A DNA stretch of 64,000 nt, taken from Tenebrio molitor. Taxonomy: Eukaryota; Arthropoda; Insecta; Coleoptera; Tenebrionidae. Position 1 is the stretch's first letter, and every line of letters begins with the position of its first letter. Below the pieces are notes generated by a model. The model worked only from the letters and a program-made list of their open reading frames with translations. It did no database searches and had not been told where the DNA came from. The stretch is from contig NC_091047.1 in NCBI RefSeq assembly GCF_963966145.1, positions 14,756,001 through 14,820,000 on the forward strand, in the 5' to 3' direction. The position numbers and the translations under genes were made by a program. This document shows positions 49,245-61,085 of the stretch, one piece after another.

Positions 49245-50547
49245 CAAATTTTAAATCAACAAACCGAACCGTAAGATCCGTAAAAATATGACGCTAAGGC
49301 ATGAATCACTTATTTAAACTTACTTAAACAATATTGGGCAATATAGAGGAATCAGGTTAATAACTGTATTTTACTAGGTTATTACGAATTTTCGTCTTTA
49401 ACCTGACTTGCAAAACAACATTAGATTGTTATTGCTATTTTTAGGATACAATTTTAAGCAGTATGTACTTGTAAAGTGTCTTAGGTATTTACAGGAGCAT
49501 GCTAAAATATGGAGCGCCATTGTTCAACGTAACATCTAATGATAAAACTTGGTGAACGGTGCATAAAACACATCAATAAACAAGAACAAGGACATAATTT
49601 GATTGCACGAAATGTAAGAAGATACATAACTAATCAACATGTGTATGGAAAAAATTATTAATTACATTCCCAAAACACACAGTTAATTGTTATAACATAA
49701 CTGGTTCAGCCATCAGCTAATTAATCAGGTCAAACTAGTTAAGCAAACGGTCAACTACGTTAGCCGGTTAAGTTTTAAAACCGGTTTGGCTATTTAAACT
49801 CTTTAACTATCCGGTCATTAACCAAGTGAATCACTGTAAATGGTTAAATAAGTTAAATCTAACAGCCAACCAGATTTAAAATAGCTGGGTACAAACTGAC
49901 GGAAAAAAATTAATTCTGATGTCGGTTTATTAACTCAAAACAATCGGGGACTATACCAAAAAACTAGGCAATAGTTACTCGGAAGGATGTCATCACACCG
50001 AACACGACGAGTAATTATTGTAACTTTGTTTTAAAATGAACCATTTTATTGAATAGATTGTGTATTCGAAAAAGATCCTCCAAAAACATTATACATATTG
50101 TTAATTGCCCTACGTTGAGAAACACTCACATTGTCTCTAGTTCTTTGCTTTCTGGCTTCTAAAACAGATTACTACCTATTTTTAACAGTTTCATATTTCT
50201 TGTTGATTTCTCTGAATTTTCTGTACTCATAGTATTACAAAAATAATCTAGAAGAGAATATTATTAATATTTTATCATATCAGTTGATTAAGCTTTATCT
50301 AATGCCGAACTAATCCGTTGATATTTCACGAAAAAATTTATTAGTTCAATATTTTAGCCACAATGGAAGGAAATTTAGGCACTATTTTTTCGACCACGGA
50401 ACAATATCAAAATACATATAATAGCTTATGCTGATCATGGAACTACATATTATAAAAAATACAACTCTTAAAAAGTTGAGAACCTTTTGGTTGTGTATTG
50501 TTTTTTTTTTCTGAAAATAAACAACAAAGGCAAGGTACTGTCGTCGT
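49245..50547. other. Intergenic with a CCGGTT-rich patch
   Basis: 49.69-49.88 kb has repeated ggtt/ccgg words, including AACCGGTT at 49779-49786, tagccggttaag and atccggtcattaacc. 50.03-50.25 kb has a minus-strand frame of moderate complexity that I cannot assign. The rest is AT-rich. Confidence 0.35.
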
Positions 50548-50774
50548 AAATCGATAAAACTCCTTCCTTATATTTTTAAATGAAACGTAGTGTAGTTATT
50601 TATAAAAAGGAGTGTACACTGCACAAAATAACAAACTGCGATCTTTCAGATTAAAATTAAATTTCTGTGAAAAAATAGATTCAGTAACATGTTTTACACC
50701 AGGAAATGCGCTAAAGTACATAACATTACTGAACATTTATTTCTACCGCCGACGCTATTTTTAATAATTGTTGA
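50548..50774 (+). repeat. Dispersed direct repeat, copy 1
   Basis: aaatcgataaaact..., tatttttaaatgaaacgtag, cactgcacaaaataacaa, ctgcgatctttcagatt, aaaatagattcagtaa and tttctaccg occur in the same order at 51673-51883. The two copies are about 1.1 kb apart and flank a mariner transposase remnant. Confidence 0.8.
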
Positions 50775-51199
50775 AAACGATTATTCTAGAAGTACTCAGA
50801 GAATCTTGTTATGTTAATAAAAATGAAGTCAAATTAAAATTAAAAATTGACCCCCACTCCGGATATTTATCAAATTACAGCGGTATTGGCTGTTTGGTGT
50901 ATCTAAATTTCTGTCGAGAACCCTTTGACTAAAATTCTGTGTTTGTCATGTATGTCGTAAGTGTCATTGTTTTTTACCCTACGAGTATGTCATACTGTGG
51001 GTAAAAAAAAAATGAAAGTTATTTGTCCAATGATCATAAAATCAACGATTACTCTTATTAATCTTATTCAGCGCAAAATTGTTTAGAAGAATTTTATTTT
51101 GAGTTTCCTCAAAATGTCTTGATTATTAACAATTTCAGGAGTGTTTAGATCGTACTGTGAATTTGTTTCCCCGGAGGCTAGAAGTATAACAATAAAAAA

Positions 51200-51345
51200 G
51201 GTAGCGAAAGGTCAACAAAACGTAATCCAGAAATTGTTGATGAGGTTTAAGGATATTGTGGAGAATGAACAAAGGTAGCGAAAAGTCAACAAATCGTACT
51301 CCAGAAATTGTTGTGGGGTTAAGGATATTATAGAGAATGAACCAA
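51200..51345 (+). repeat. 74-bp tandem duplication inside a transposase remnant
   Basis: ggtagcgaaaggtcaacaaa (from 51200) repeats as ggtagcgaaaagtcaacaaa (from 51274). The following ccagaaattgttg, taaggatatt and gagaatgaac words also repeat, with a period of 74 bp. Each unit encodes part of the second HTH region of a mariner-type transposase. Confidence 0.85.
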
Positions 51346-51650
51346 AAACGTTCTTTAGACATTTATCCCAACAAGTCTATCTTTTGCGAAAACGTGCCGC
51401 ATAATATTAAAAATTATTATCCTTGTATCCGCGTGACTTCTGCTCCGGAATTGTTATCTGGTGATTTGGCACAAAGGCTCCAGTTTTGTAAATTGTTTTA
51501 AGCACACTGCATAACTCTGATGCAACTCTAAATAAAACTGTTTTTTACTGATGAAACTTGCTTTTATAAGACAGAATATATGAATTCACAAAGCATGCGA
51601 ACACTCACACCAATAGGTAGGGCATTAATAGGGTAAATTTTCATTGGAGA
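51274..51650 (+). pseudogene. Mariner-superfamily transposase remnant (HTH to first catalytic Asp)
   Basis: In order on the plus strand: STNRTPEIV; NEPKTFFRHLSQQVYLLRKR after a frame change; NYYPCIRVTSAPELLSGDLA; QRLQFCKLF; two in-frame stops; then LFFTDETCFYKTEYMNSQSM. The '..R.TPE.V......ENPK.S.R.LS..' segment, 'YPYRVT..QELL.GD...RLQFC' and 'LFTDE..F' are the usual order in insect mariner-type transposases up to the first catalytic aspartate (family knowledge). Stops, shifts, a 74-bp tandem duplication and the missing remainder make it a pseudogene. It lies between two ~200-bp direct repeats. Confidence 0.72.
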
Positions 51651-51672
51651 TAATAATGTTCGTCTTTTCAAG

Positions 51673-51883
51673 GAAATCGATAGAACTACGAGTATTTTTA
51701 AATGAAACGTAGTGCAGTTAAGTATTTATAAAAAGAACTGCACACTGCACAAAATAACAACTGCGATCTTTCAGATTTCGGTTAAAAAATAGATTCAGTA
51801 ATACGTTTTACACAAAGGGATGCGATAAAACAACATTGTTGAACATTTTGTTTCTACCGTCGACTCTACTTTTAATAATTTTT
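51673..51883 (+). repeat. Dispersed direct repeat, copy 2
   Basis: Second copy of the sequence at 50548-50774, with small indels. It begins aaatcgatagaactacgagt and ends near cttttaataattttta. Confidence 0.8.
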
Positions 51884-54800
51884 AATTGAAATTTATTTAT
51901 ATTTTGGATGAATTAAAACAATGTTTTGATAATCGGTTCAGTCGTAATACAGAAATATTCCTGGCGATTTCTATAATGGCGTTACCTAAAAAAAATAACA
52001 AAAATGACAACGAATAATTGATAAATGCGAGCAAATTTATAAGCCTGACCAGGTAAAAATGCAACCCAAAACACACTATACAAAGCGTTCATTGTGTTTT
52101 GGTATTTAAAAATTAAATCAGGAATCCAAGTAGGTATTCTATTAATTTGAAAGTTATATCTGTCATCGCATTTTTTGTTCATATTTAGTATTTGAAAATG
52201 TTTTCGAACGATGACAGAACCGACATGATCCTACGTCTTTGTTTTGCATTTTTTTTTTTTCGTAAGGCTCTTGACTAAAATTTTATTTTTATACACCCGT
52301 TAGGTTCCGGGAGATAAATAATAATCAAAGCATGGGTCTTGAACTCTACTGCGCTCAATTGCACCGAGTACAAATTAAACTTTGAAAAAATGTACTGGGC
52401 CAGCTTTTCTGAAAAGGAGTACCTAACACTGCAGTAAGACAATGGTCGTTTACATACTACGCAGAGGACAAAGATAAACTGAAATAGAGAGCCGAAAAAT
52501 TTCTGCTCAGTTGCTGCACCACTTGTTTGGGCCATTGCAGTATTTCTTGACTGTTAAACAATTTTCAATGGTCAAGGATTCAAAAATTAATTAATTCAAA
52601 GACACTAGTATTCTATCGCCACAGAATTGAGAAATTTTGCCAAGGTAGAAAAGATCGTTTTTTACAAGGGTAACTGTTTTCATTTTTTTTTAAATTTTGT
52701 TTTAGTAAATTAGTAGTAAGTAAAATAGATACAGGGGTAGCGAAATTAGTTTGCCAGCTTAATATCTAATATGATACTATAAATTAAAAATATTTTGATT
52801 TAAATTGGCCCTCAAAGGAATACACTTATTTGTACAATATGATTAACAAAAAAAAAAGATAAGGGAAGAAAGAGAACAAAACTGCTGAAAACGTGCGGCA
52901 TAGCTTCAACCATTCTAACAGCTACAATACACAGAGACTCAATAAAATAACGTTGGTGTTTGCTGTTTGCTACAACTCCCAAAACGTTGCTCCACTACTT
53001 TCCACAATTGTGAACCTTCTCATCATTTTCTTCGTTCCCATTTCAAAAATAGGTTCCGTCATAAACATCTTGTATTTTAGAGTGAAAATCATTGTTTAAA
53101 TCAAGTTCGCTTAAATGTCAAAATTGATTGGTGACAGAAATGCCGCACGTTTGTAGAAATCTTGTTTTCTATAGCCGCTACTTATATCTTTTTTTTTTTG
53201 TTGATCATATTCTACGTACACTGTACAGGGTGTCGCGCATGATGAAGACAGTCTGATATTTTCGATTTGAATTTTTGCACAGTCGTAGAACTTCATGGGA
53301 TGATTTTTTTCAGATATTCAACTCTGCTGTAAATTGTAAGCCCAGCCAATTGCGATCTCGCGAATAGGCTCAATTCCATATTTTGCTGCACGTTGGAGAT
53401 ATCGAACGCAGTTGTTAGAACAAGTTGTTCAGAATCTAATTTTGACTCCCCATACCGCATTTCAATACACAATTCGCATTTTGATGTACATATTAAACTT
53501 TTAAATAACAAATAAAAAGGTAATAATAAACTATTTTTAATTCGACAAAAATTGAAACAGATATTGCAATACAAACTGATTCTGAAACGTGACGTTTGAC
53601 ATTTACGGTTTGACAGCTAAAGAAGTTACGCCATAGTTTAACAGAAACAAAAAAAAAAACAGCAGGCTACTTGAGCGCATTTTTGTACACACTTTATCAA
53701 GAACACGAAACAACTAAAATATTTTAATAATAATCCAAATCGCGAAGTTTGAAATTCTAATGTCACAATTTATTACTGAATAAAAATTTTAGAAACAAAA
53801 ATAGTACAGTAAGCGATCGAGCATTGCAGGAAATTGCGTCACATCCTTACTGGTCAAGATAACGTTATAGAATCATTTGATCTGGTAAATTTTAATATAT
53901 TCGCACTTACACAGTTTCCTTCATTAAGTTTTTCTGACTCTATGTGTTTCATTAATTGCCAGAATGAAATATTGGTCGTGCAATTACATTTTAGTAAATA
54001 TTTTCTAACATGACAACGTCGCGTCGTTGCCAGATTATAAATTTAGCAAGTAGCGCAAAAAATTAGTTAAGCATGATTCGAAATGTAGACCAACAGTGTT
54101 ATCAGTGAAATTATTGCAAGATGTTTACAAAAATCATTCATTATCATAATATTATCATGCAAATGTTTCTTTCCACTGTGCAATTATTAATCGATGGCGA
54201 ATTTGGAAGCTCAAAGTTATCCATTTAGCATAAAAGTCAAGATTGCAAAACAAAATTCTGCAAGATTTAATCATATTCAATTTAGCAACTTATTCTATTC
54301 CGGTAACAACTGTAATGTATTTTTCAAGGATATCATTTTCTATATTGAGTCTTTAATTTGCATATTCTATTTTCAGAGTTTGCTTGTAATCAACCTTGCA
54401 TGCATTTTCCGACTTAAAAGAAAAATTATGACGTTTGTGACCTACTGATTTTTCCTTTAAAATCGACACATCCCTCAGAGAGTTGTAAATAAAATATTGC
54501 ACCACATGATAGAATACGCCGACTTACTAATTTCTGAGTTCGCGAGTTTTAGCTTGTCTAAACGGTGTCATTGAACTTGATAGTAACTTTCGATAATTCT
54601 TTCCAGGAATAACCTCGTTGTTTTTTAATCTTGCACATTTTTACAGTATTATTGATTGATAAATTTCGAAAACGTTTCATCTAAAGGGAAAAACATTCGC
54701 ATTCCAGCAGAAAATATCCAATTAATTGTCAATTAAAATTCATCTGAGCTAAACAAATTAATTTTATTTAATAATCAGAATTATTGGAGTCGCCTAATTA

Positions 54801-57436
54801 GTGCGTGGCTGATGAATTTCGAACGCCGCTTGGCGAAACCGAACCAAAATATATTTGTTTATAACCCTGTCGAAAATAACTCTGAAAATATTCTACCTGG
54901 CCAAAATAATGAGGATAATGACTCCATTTTCTTTAAACTTGTTCATTGAACTAGTGTTTTATATTATTTTTGTGACAATTTTGGAACGAGTTAAATTCGA
55001 AACAACGAACTAGGGATTCGCATCCAAGAATAGTTCCAATGAGCTTTTCCATTAAACTGTCTATTTAATGTAAAACGCATTTCATTCACTTTCTGACCGC
55101 AATTTTCATTTACCACATTTTGATTTGATTTTAAATCCGAATCATGAAAGTGCAATTAATAAAACTGGATCACATATGGACCAGTGACCTTGTACTATTC
55201 TGATTGAATTAAAGGAGCATCTTACTGAAACTGAAACTGAAATATCAATAGAAATGAAATATACAGTATATCAGCTCGGCCTGACTGTTCAATAACCGGA
55301 TGTTGTTGATAAAAGCTTGCCTCATTTAAATTGAGAACCTGCTACGTAAATCTTAACATTGAAAGTGAGATTTACATCAATTTTATTTTTTAAATAAATA
55401 GTGCGCCGTCCTCGTCAGATGGAAACGGGAATGTTTCCACATTTTTGTTGTCCATGGCAATTTTAAACCACATGCCGCGTATCATCGATGGCAAAGTTAA
55501 AAATACAAAACAACTTTTTTCGTATAATTCGTGATGATAGTTTTAAGATAAAACGTCCTTTGAAGTGTCGTTACGGCTGCGACGTCAAAATCGACTTTTA
55601 TATTTTTAATTATGCAAAATAATTAGGCACAGGAGGTGTTTTGACGAAGTCTTTTTAATCGTTCGTTTCGGTCCGACCAATTATTTCAAAATCAAGTGTT
55701 AAAAGAAATTACGATTAAGCGGTCGTTAAACTTGGAAATCAATTATAACAGTTGAAGGTGTCGCCTTATCAGATTCAGCATCTAAAAAGCGTTATTATCA
55801 GCGGAGCCCATATTGCAAAGCAATTAGCTCAAGTGAAATAGCAATAGTAATGGGTTAGATTAAGTTATGAAGCCGAGAGGGGCCATTATTTAGATTTATT
55901 GTGTGCCTTAATTGTCTACACGGACGCTACCCTTCAGTTCAAAAGCAGTTATAAAATATTCAAACTGTATTCACGACTTTGGTCTTGCGCCCTTTCTCTT
56001 CAATTAGCGGATATAGCTCCGAGTTTTAAACTACTTGGGCTATCAAACAGACAATTAAAGACATAGCACCAACAGCAGTTTATGAATGGAACAATTTATA
56101 CACTTCTGCACTTGTTAAACACGAATAAAACAGACTTGTTAACTACATATACGTTTTCAAAGTTCTGTATATGCAAAAAAGATAAATATTGTGAAATTGG
56201 TCGGATTTTATACGTGTTCTGTATTGGAATAAATTTTAATTCCAACAGCAAATAAAGAAGTTTCTGATTTCTGAAATAAATATACCGACATTAATTAAAT
56301 ACTATGACAGTAAATTTGATGTCAAATGTTGTATGTGTCATTGCCTTTAGATTTTTCAAGTAGATAATTTCAGACATGTCATGATGAAACGGTCAACATA
56401 AATTTTCCTTTATGGAATACCTTAATTAGTAATATTGAAACTGTTATCTTTTAATCTATAACGATTAATTATTATCATATCTGATAAATAAAACAAACAA
56501 GTAAAAAGCTTTAATTAGTTTTACAACCCAAGGGGCCCATATTGTTTACAGCAATAATATGGCATTAAAGTGCGTTTCTAAATTTTTCCGTTTTATAACT
56601 TGCTCGTTTTTGTATTTTTGCCAAGCTTTGACTTGCGACCTCCAATTCCCGTTTAACCTACAAAAACGGAACTTGATAAAATACGATGCTCACTTTGAGT
56701 GCTCATGCAAATTGACCTTTCTTTAATTTGTTTCCCACATTTTATTTTTCGTTTAGAATAGACGGCGGAATTAACCTTCATTCTAAAATTAATTGATTTC
56801 GAATCCCTAGGACCAAAATACATAAGTGGAATGTCATCACGTAAACCGTTATTTTATTATTTTTAGATATTTCATTAAAACGAAAATTATGCATAAAATC
56901 TAAATAAATTTGCTGTATCTGGTAATTAAAATCTTTCCAAATCAATAAATGAATAATTCGCGACAATAAAAGTTTAATTAATTAACATTTCTGCGTTAGT
57001 TATTAAAATTTATCACCTACACAACCCATAACTGTGTTCTTCCGATGCGATTATTATTAATACTATTATTATTTTTATCAACATCGTAGATTAATTCTGG
57101 AAACGACTAAAATAACTTTTTTATATATAGTATGTTTGTAATTAAACTTCCTCAAAAAATATCTCAATCTAGGTGATAATTCTTATTTAAAAGTTGTTTC
57201 AAGCTACTGTATCACTGCCAATTTATTACAGAAAACAACATAAACAAAATATGTGGTTTAAAAATGGTGTTTAGATTCCTTTACATAACAGAAGTGTAAA
57301 AAGTGAGGATGCATAGAAGGTCTTGTTCTACTAAGTTCACGATTGTGTCCAGTTGATCTAAAATTGAAAAAAATTAGAGTTCCACTAATGAAATTAGCTT
57401 AGAATAAATTTCCAATATGTTTCCCTGATAAGTCTA
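51884..57436. other. Intergenic, no gene seen
   Basis: About 5.5 kb. A lone mariner-like end (TACAGGGTGTCGCGCATGAT) starts at 53224 with no partner found. 54.5-56.8 kb is more complex and less repeat-like than the rest, with homeodomain-type TAATTA words, so it may include conserved regulatory DNA. No exon supported. Confidence 0.4.
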
Positions 57437-58151
57437 TATAGGGTGCTTAAAAAATGACAAAAACAACGCTATACCAGACGATTCACGGCCACCCCCAGAG
57501 TACTAGAAAAATGTAAAAAAAAAAAATTGTCAACTGACATTAAACAATAAGTCAAAGTAAATTCATAGATAGGAAACTAAATGCAATTACTTACCTAATT
57601 AATAGGTTGATGATTTTTCTGCAAAACATGAAAAATAAAACTTGATATAAAGGCGCGTCCAGACTAAACAAAACATGTTATATAGCAAAGTTATACAACT
57701 TGTTAGAAAAACGAAAGAAAAAATGTTATATAACGCAGTGTTTTATAACATTTTTCTTGTTTGTAACATGTTTTATGTTATCCATCAGTTGTCGGTAAAG
57801 ATCAAACGATGTTTTAAAGGCCCATACACAATGGCGTTAACGTTACGTCGATGTTAAAACGTTAATGTTAACGTTACATCTAGAAATTCAAAATAACATG
57901 TATTTCATTGTGGACCGTTCACAATGACGTTATGATGAAAATTAATGTTGCATGATATTGTTAGCGTTAACGTTAGTTCTAGAAATCTTCTGGATCTTAA
58001 CGTTACATTCTAACATTAGCCAACGGAAATAATTTATAAAAAGTACTGAAATACATGTTATTAGATCTAACGTTAACATTAACGTTTTTTTGTAATATCT
58101 AGTTATTAAAGGTGGCTTTCCGGACTGTTTGTTACCATGTAAACAACCTCA

Positions 58152-58203
58152 TAACGGCCGGAGTTCGTTATAGGTGTCCGTTATGAGCGGGAGCGGCCGT
58201 TAT
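58152..58203. repeat. CG-rich hairpin
   Basis: ATAACGGCCG (58152-58161) and CGGCCGTTAT (58194-58203), with gttat/ataac words also paired in the loop. Confidence 0.65.
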
Positions 58204-58341
58204 AAATGACTAAATAACTATAGCAACGTAGATCTAAATTTTATTTTTCAACTTTTTTACAATTGGTACAATAATTAATGTTTAATGTTATGGGACACAC
58301 CTTGAATTAATCGAAATCCGTATGCCACTAGCAGATGTAGA

Positions 58342-58702
58342 CGAGATCGAAGATGATGCTTCAGAATTTTAACACCAACACAAGCGCGATTTTGCAGGGA
58401 ATAACGATGACTTCACTTGCTCTGTGGCCATCCGGACATCGGGAATATCTTGATTGCGATTTTTTATTGAGTTCAGTCGTTTATTTTCAACGGAAAGTTC
58501 AGTGTTGAACAAATCTGACAAACAGCAGCAAATGGAGACAAGATTGAAGTTGATGCTTCACTAACACAAGCGCGATTTTGCAGGCAGTAACGATGACCTC
58601 ACTTCCGGGCATCGGGAATAACTTGATTGCGATTTTTTATTGATTTCATTCACTTATTTTCAACAGAAAGTTAAGCGTTGAACAAATCTGACAAACAACA
58701 TT
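58342..58702 (+). repeat. Tandem direct duplication, ~190 and ~168 bp units
   Basis: Unit 1 (58342-58530) and unit 2 (58535-58702) share acacaagcgcgattttgcag, taacgatgac, cttgattgcgattttttatt, ttattttcaac and gaacaaatctgacaaaca in the same order. A small deletion in unit 2 removes part of the middle (gctctgtggccatcc region). Confidence 0.85.
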
Positions 58703-58858
58703 GAAACATTTTTTTTTCACAAACGACGGTTGACATGACGACGTCCTCCGCACACTTATTAATCATTCGGTTTTTTCGATGGCGTTGAAAAAAATGTATT
58801 TCAAAAAGATAATTTTGAACGAATCGTAGAGATATTACAAAAACGATTGTACAATACA

Positions 58859-58961
58859 CGTCCGTTAGGGCCTTTACAGCCTCGCCAGTATTATTCGACT
58901 CGCTCTGCGAGCTCGTCTCACAAAATCTCTGGCTCGGCAGTAAAGGCTATCCTAACGGACT
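58859..58961. repeat. Hairpin repeat with cgag/ctcg loop
   Basis: gtccgttagggcctttacag, then cctcgccag, pairs with ctcggcagtaaaggctatcc, then taacggac. The loop reads actcgctctgcgagctcgtc. Same architecture as the other hairpins of this window. Confidence 0.75.
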
Positions 58962-59067
58962 TCTACTGTAAAATACTATAACATCGACGTAACGTTAACG
59001 CCATTGTGAAAGGGCTGTAAAACACTGTTTTATAACATGTTCAGACTTGTCCACACTGGACAACATG

Positions 59068-59343
59068 TTATTGAGACATTTCTTCGGCGTTTGCGTCATT
59101 CATAAAGTTTTTGAAACTACCATCGCACTGAATTTCACCTGTTAATGGGTCCACATCATCTTTTGCAAGATCCCCCAAAAGATCTGTGCCACTATATCGT
59201 TTTCGCGCTGTTAAAGATGGTCGTACCCAAAATCTTCGTGTGGACTTAACGCGCGGTCTAGACAATAATATATAGGCTGCTTCTGCTGCCAAAATTGCAT
59301 CCTCTGCATTTAGTGCCATTTTACGTACTGAGCTGCGGTACAT
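59068..59343 (-). pseudogene. PIF/Harbinger transposase (ALP1-like), truncated N-terminal part
   Basis: 91 residues: MALNAEDAILAAEAAYILLS, then RRFWVRPSLTARKRYSGTDL and LGDLAKDD...DGSFKNFM. 'RRFWVRPxLxxRxxYxxxxxLxxDLxxDD...FKNFxRM' is the conserved N-terminal block of the Harbinger nuclease (ALP1-like proteins in insects; family knowledge). The reading frame ends just after 'FKNFM', where sequence resembling the element's own subterminal repeats begins. The catalytic DDE nuclease domain is absent: an internal deletion. The mariner element at 59365-61085 starts 22 bp upstream of the ATG, separating it from its promoter side. Confidence 0.72.
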
Positions 59344-59364
59344 TTTGTTATAAAAATCCTGTTA

Positions 59365-61085
59365 TACAGGGTGTCCCAGAACTGGCTCCCCAGAGAAAAC
59401 AGGCATGTGCCGACCACAAAAGCGACTCTAAATTGACTAAAATAAATTTTCTGCTAGCTCAAATTACCAAGTTATAAAGTTTTTAATTTCACCAATCCCG
59501 GAAGCTCGTCCTCAGGTATTACTAAAAAATCCGATCGGTTGCTAAACAACAACAAAAAATCTCTGATATCGCACAGATCAATAAAATGTTTGGGCAACTG
59601 GAATTTTGACGTTTTCCGATATAAAAATTCGTCATCAACATCAAGACTTGACAATTGCAAAATTCGAAATAAAACAATAAAAATGGCGATTTTAAAAAGA
59701 ACCATTTATTTAAATAGGTAACAATGTTAAAGCAGATGTTCGAAATGACCACCATTCATTTGTATGCACTACGTGTGTGCTCTACGTAACAAACTTCTTG
59801 TAGTAGCGTTTCTTCAGTAACTGAAACAAAGCCTCCTGAAATTGAACTCTCAGATCAGCCTCTGAATTTATGGGCCGCCGATAAATGATTCAGATCTGGA
59901 GACCTGGCAGGCCAATGATGCGGTCCTCCTCGACCGATCCAGCGCTGTGGATATTGGTTATCCAAAATTTCCCGAACGTTTCTGCTAAAATGTTGGAACC
60001 AGTCATTTATGCGATAAGCAAGAGGTACAATTTCAAGTAAATCAGGTAGCTCCGTTCCAATGAACTGAGCATATCTTGCCCCCGTCTTGCGGGGAATTCA
60101 AACGGTCCAATCTAGAGCCGGGGATTCGGAATTTTAACAATTGGAAGGATCCACCACGCTTATACTTGCCAAACGATCGCCCAAATAAAACCTATGTTGA
60201 AAACCTCTGGGAAATTATTTTCTTGGATTTTCCTCTGCCCAGATATGAAGGTTGTGATAATTGGAACAACCTTACGGGCAAAATAGCGACTCATCAGAAA
60301 ACAGTATCCGTGACAAGAAGTGTGAAGCATCGTTTTGGTTTATTAACCATAGCTAAAACTCTCGCCTAATTGGATAATCCTCTGGCAGAAGATGTACTCG
60401 TGTATAGTGGTATGGATGCCTCCTATTATCAGCTAGAACTCTCTGCACCGAACTCTTGGATAAACCCATTTCACGAGAAACTGTTCGAATACTCCGGGTG
60501 CCGTCTTCCTCAAAAACATTCAATACGGCTTCCTCGTGTTCGACAGTCCTTACATTTCTTGGAGCACCCCCAATTTCTTCTTCGAACTGGCTGCATCTGA
60601 CCCGTTTCTCGACCCCGAGCGATTAATTTCAGGATTGTTTTATGATCCGGATGACTTTGTCTTTGTGGAAATTGTTCACGGTACAACCTTACTGCTTCAC
60701 GTGTATTGTTCCCACATCGCGCAAAAGTAAGAATCATATCTACGTACTCAGAGGAAGAATACATGTTAAATGATACACTTGAATTAAATATCGCAGCGAA
60801 ATTGTATAACAAATGTCAAACTGACGTAAACAATCATTCTAATAAATGTAGTGGACCAAATCTAATGGACAGAATTATAGAGGTTTACGGATAAAAAGGA
60901 AACCTAGGCAACGCAAAATTGCGATTATTCCACCTTAATGATGCTCAAGTCTAATTGGTCAACTTCAGAATGTCTTTTCTCGGTTATCATTTGCGATAGG
61001 ACTTTTTTTCTTCAAAATACACGTTAATATATTCGCCCTAAGGCTCCCTTTTTTCTCTGGGGAGCCAGTTCTGGGACACCCTGTA
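59365..61085 (-). mobile_element. Mariner-superfamily transposon, 1721 bp, full length but inactive
   Basis: Perfect 35-bp TIRs: TACAGGGTGTCCCAGAACTG (then GCTCCCCAGAGAAAA) at 59365-59399 and the exact complement at 61051-61085, TA-bounded. The single transposase gene on the minus strand is broken (59727-60764). Perfect TIRs with a damaged gene suggest fairly recent movement by transposase supplied elsewhere, or recent decay. Confidence 0.9.
59727..60764 (-). pseudogene. DUF4817/DDE_3 transposase pseudogene of the 1.7-kb mariner element
   Basis: Start MYSSSEYVDMILTFARCGNN (ATG at 60764), then REAVRLYREQFPQRQSHPDH: the DUF4817 HTH. A frame change near 60587 leads into APRNVRTVEHEEAVLNVFEE, SREMGLSKSSVQRVL and HPYHYTRVHLLPEDYPIRRE. 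A stop follows, then ILFSDESLF (first catalytic Asp) and IWAEENPRK. Further on: LPDLLEIVPLAYRI, WFQHFSRNVREILDNQYPQR, WIGRGGPHHWPARSPDLNHL (third acidic site), and a last segment NGGHFEHLL with stop at 59727-59729. Between WFQH and FSRNV the usual 'DGAPxH' with the second catalytic Asp is missing, and the section after SPDLN is shortened. Several stops and shifts. No active enzyme could come from it. Confidence 0.85.

Larger units (their letters stand above)
57818..59017. mobile_element. Harbinger-like MITE, 1.2 kb, TAA target duplication
   Basis: The left end AGGCCCATACACAATGGCGT (then TAACGTTACGTCGATGTTA) is inverted at the right as taacatcgacgtaacgttaa, cgccattgtgaaagggctg. TAA flanks both sides (57815-57817, 59018-59020). 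GTTAACGTTA words recur inside (57840-58090), suggesting a nested or duplicated end. The interior has a tandem duplication and two GC-rich hairpins. No transposase seen. Confidence 0.78.

Noticed and set aside
50030..50260. Minus-strand frame (YRKFREINKKYETV..., EARKQRTRDNVSVSQRRAIN) as a host exon
   Set aside because: It contains stops and matches no family I can name; could be an old transposon fragment. Not enough to call.
53224..53250. TACAGGGTGTCGCGCATG terminus
   Set aside because: No partner found; possibly truncated.
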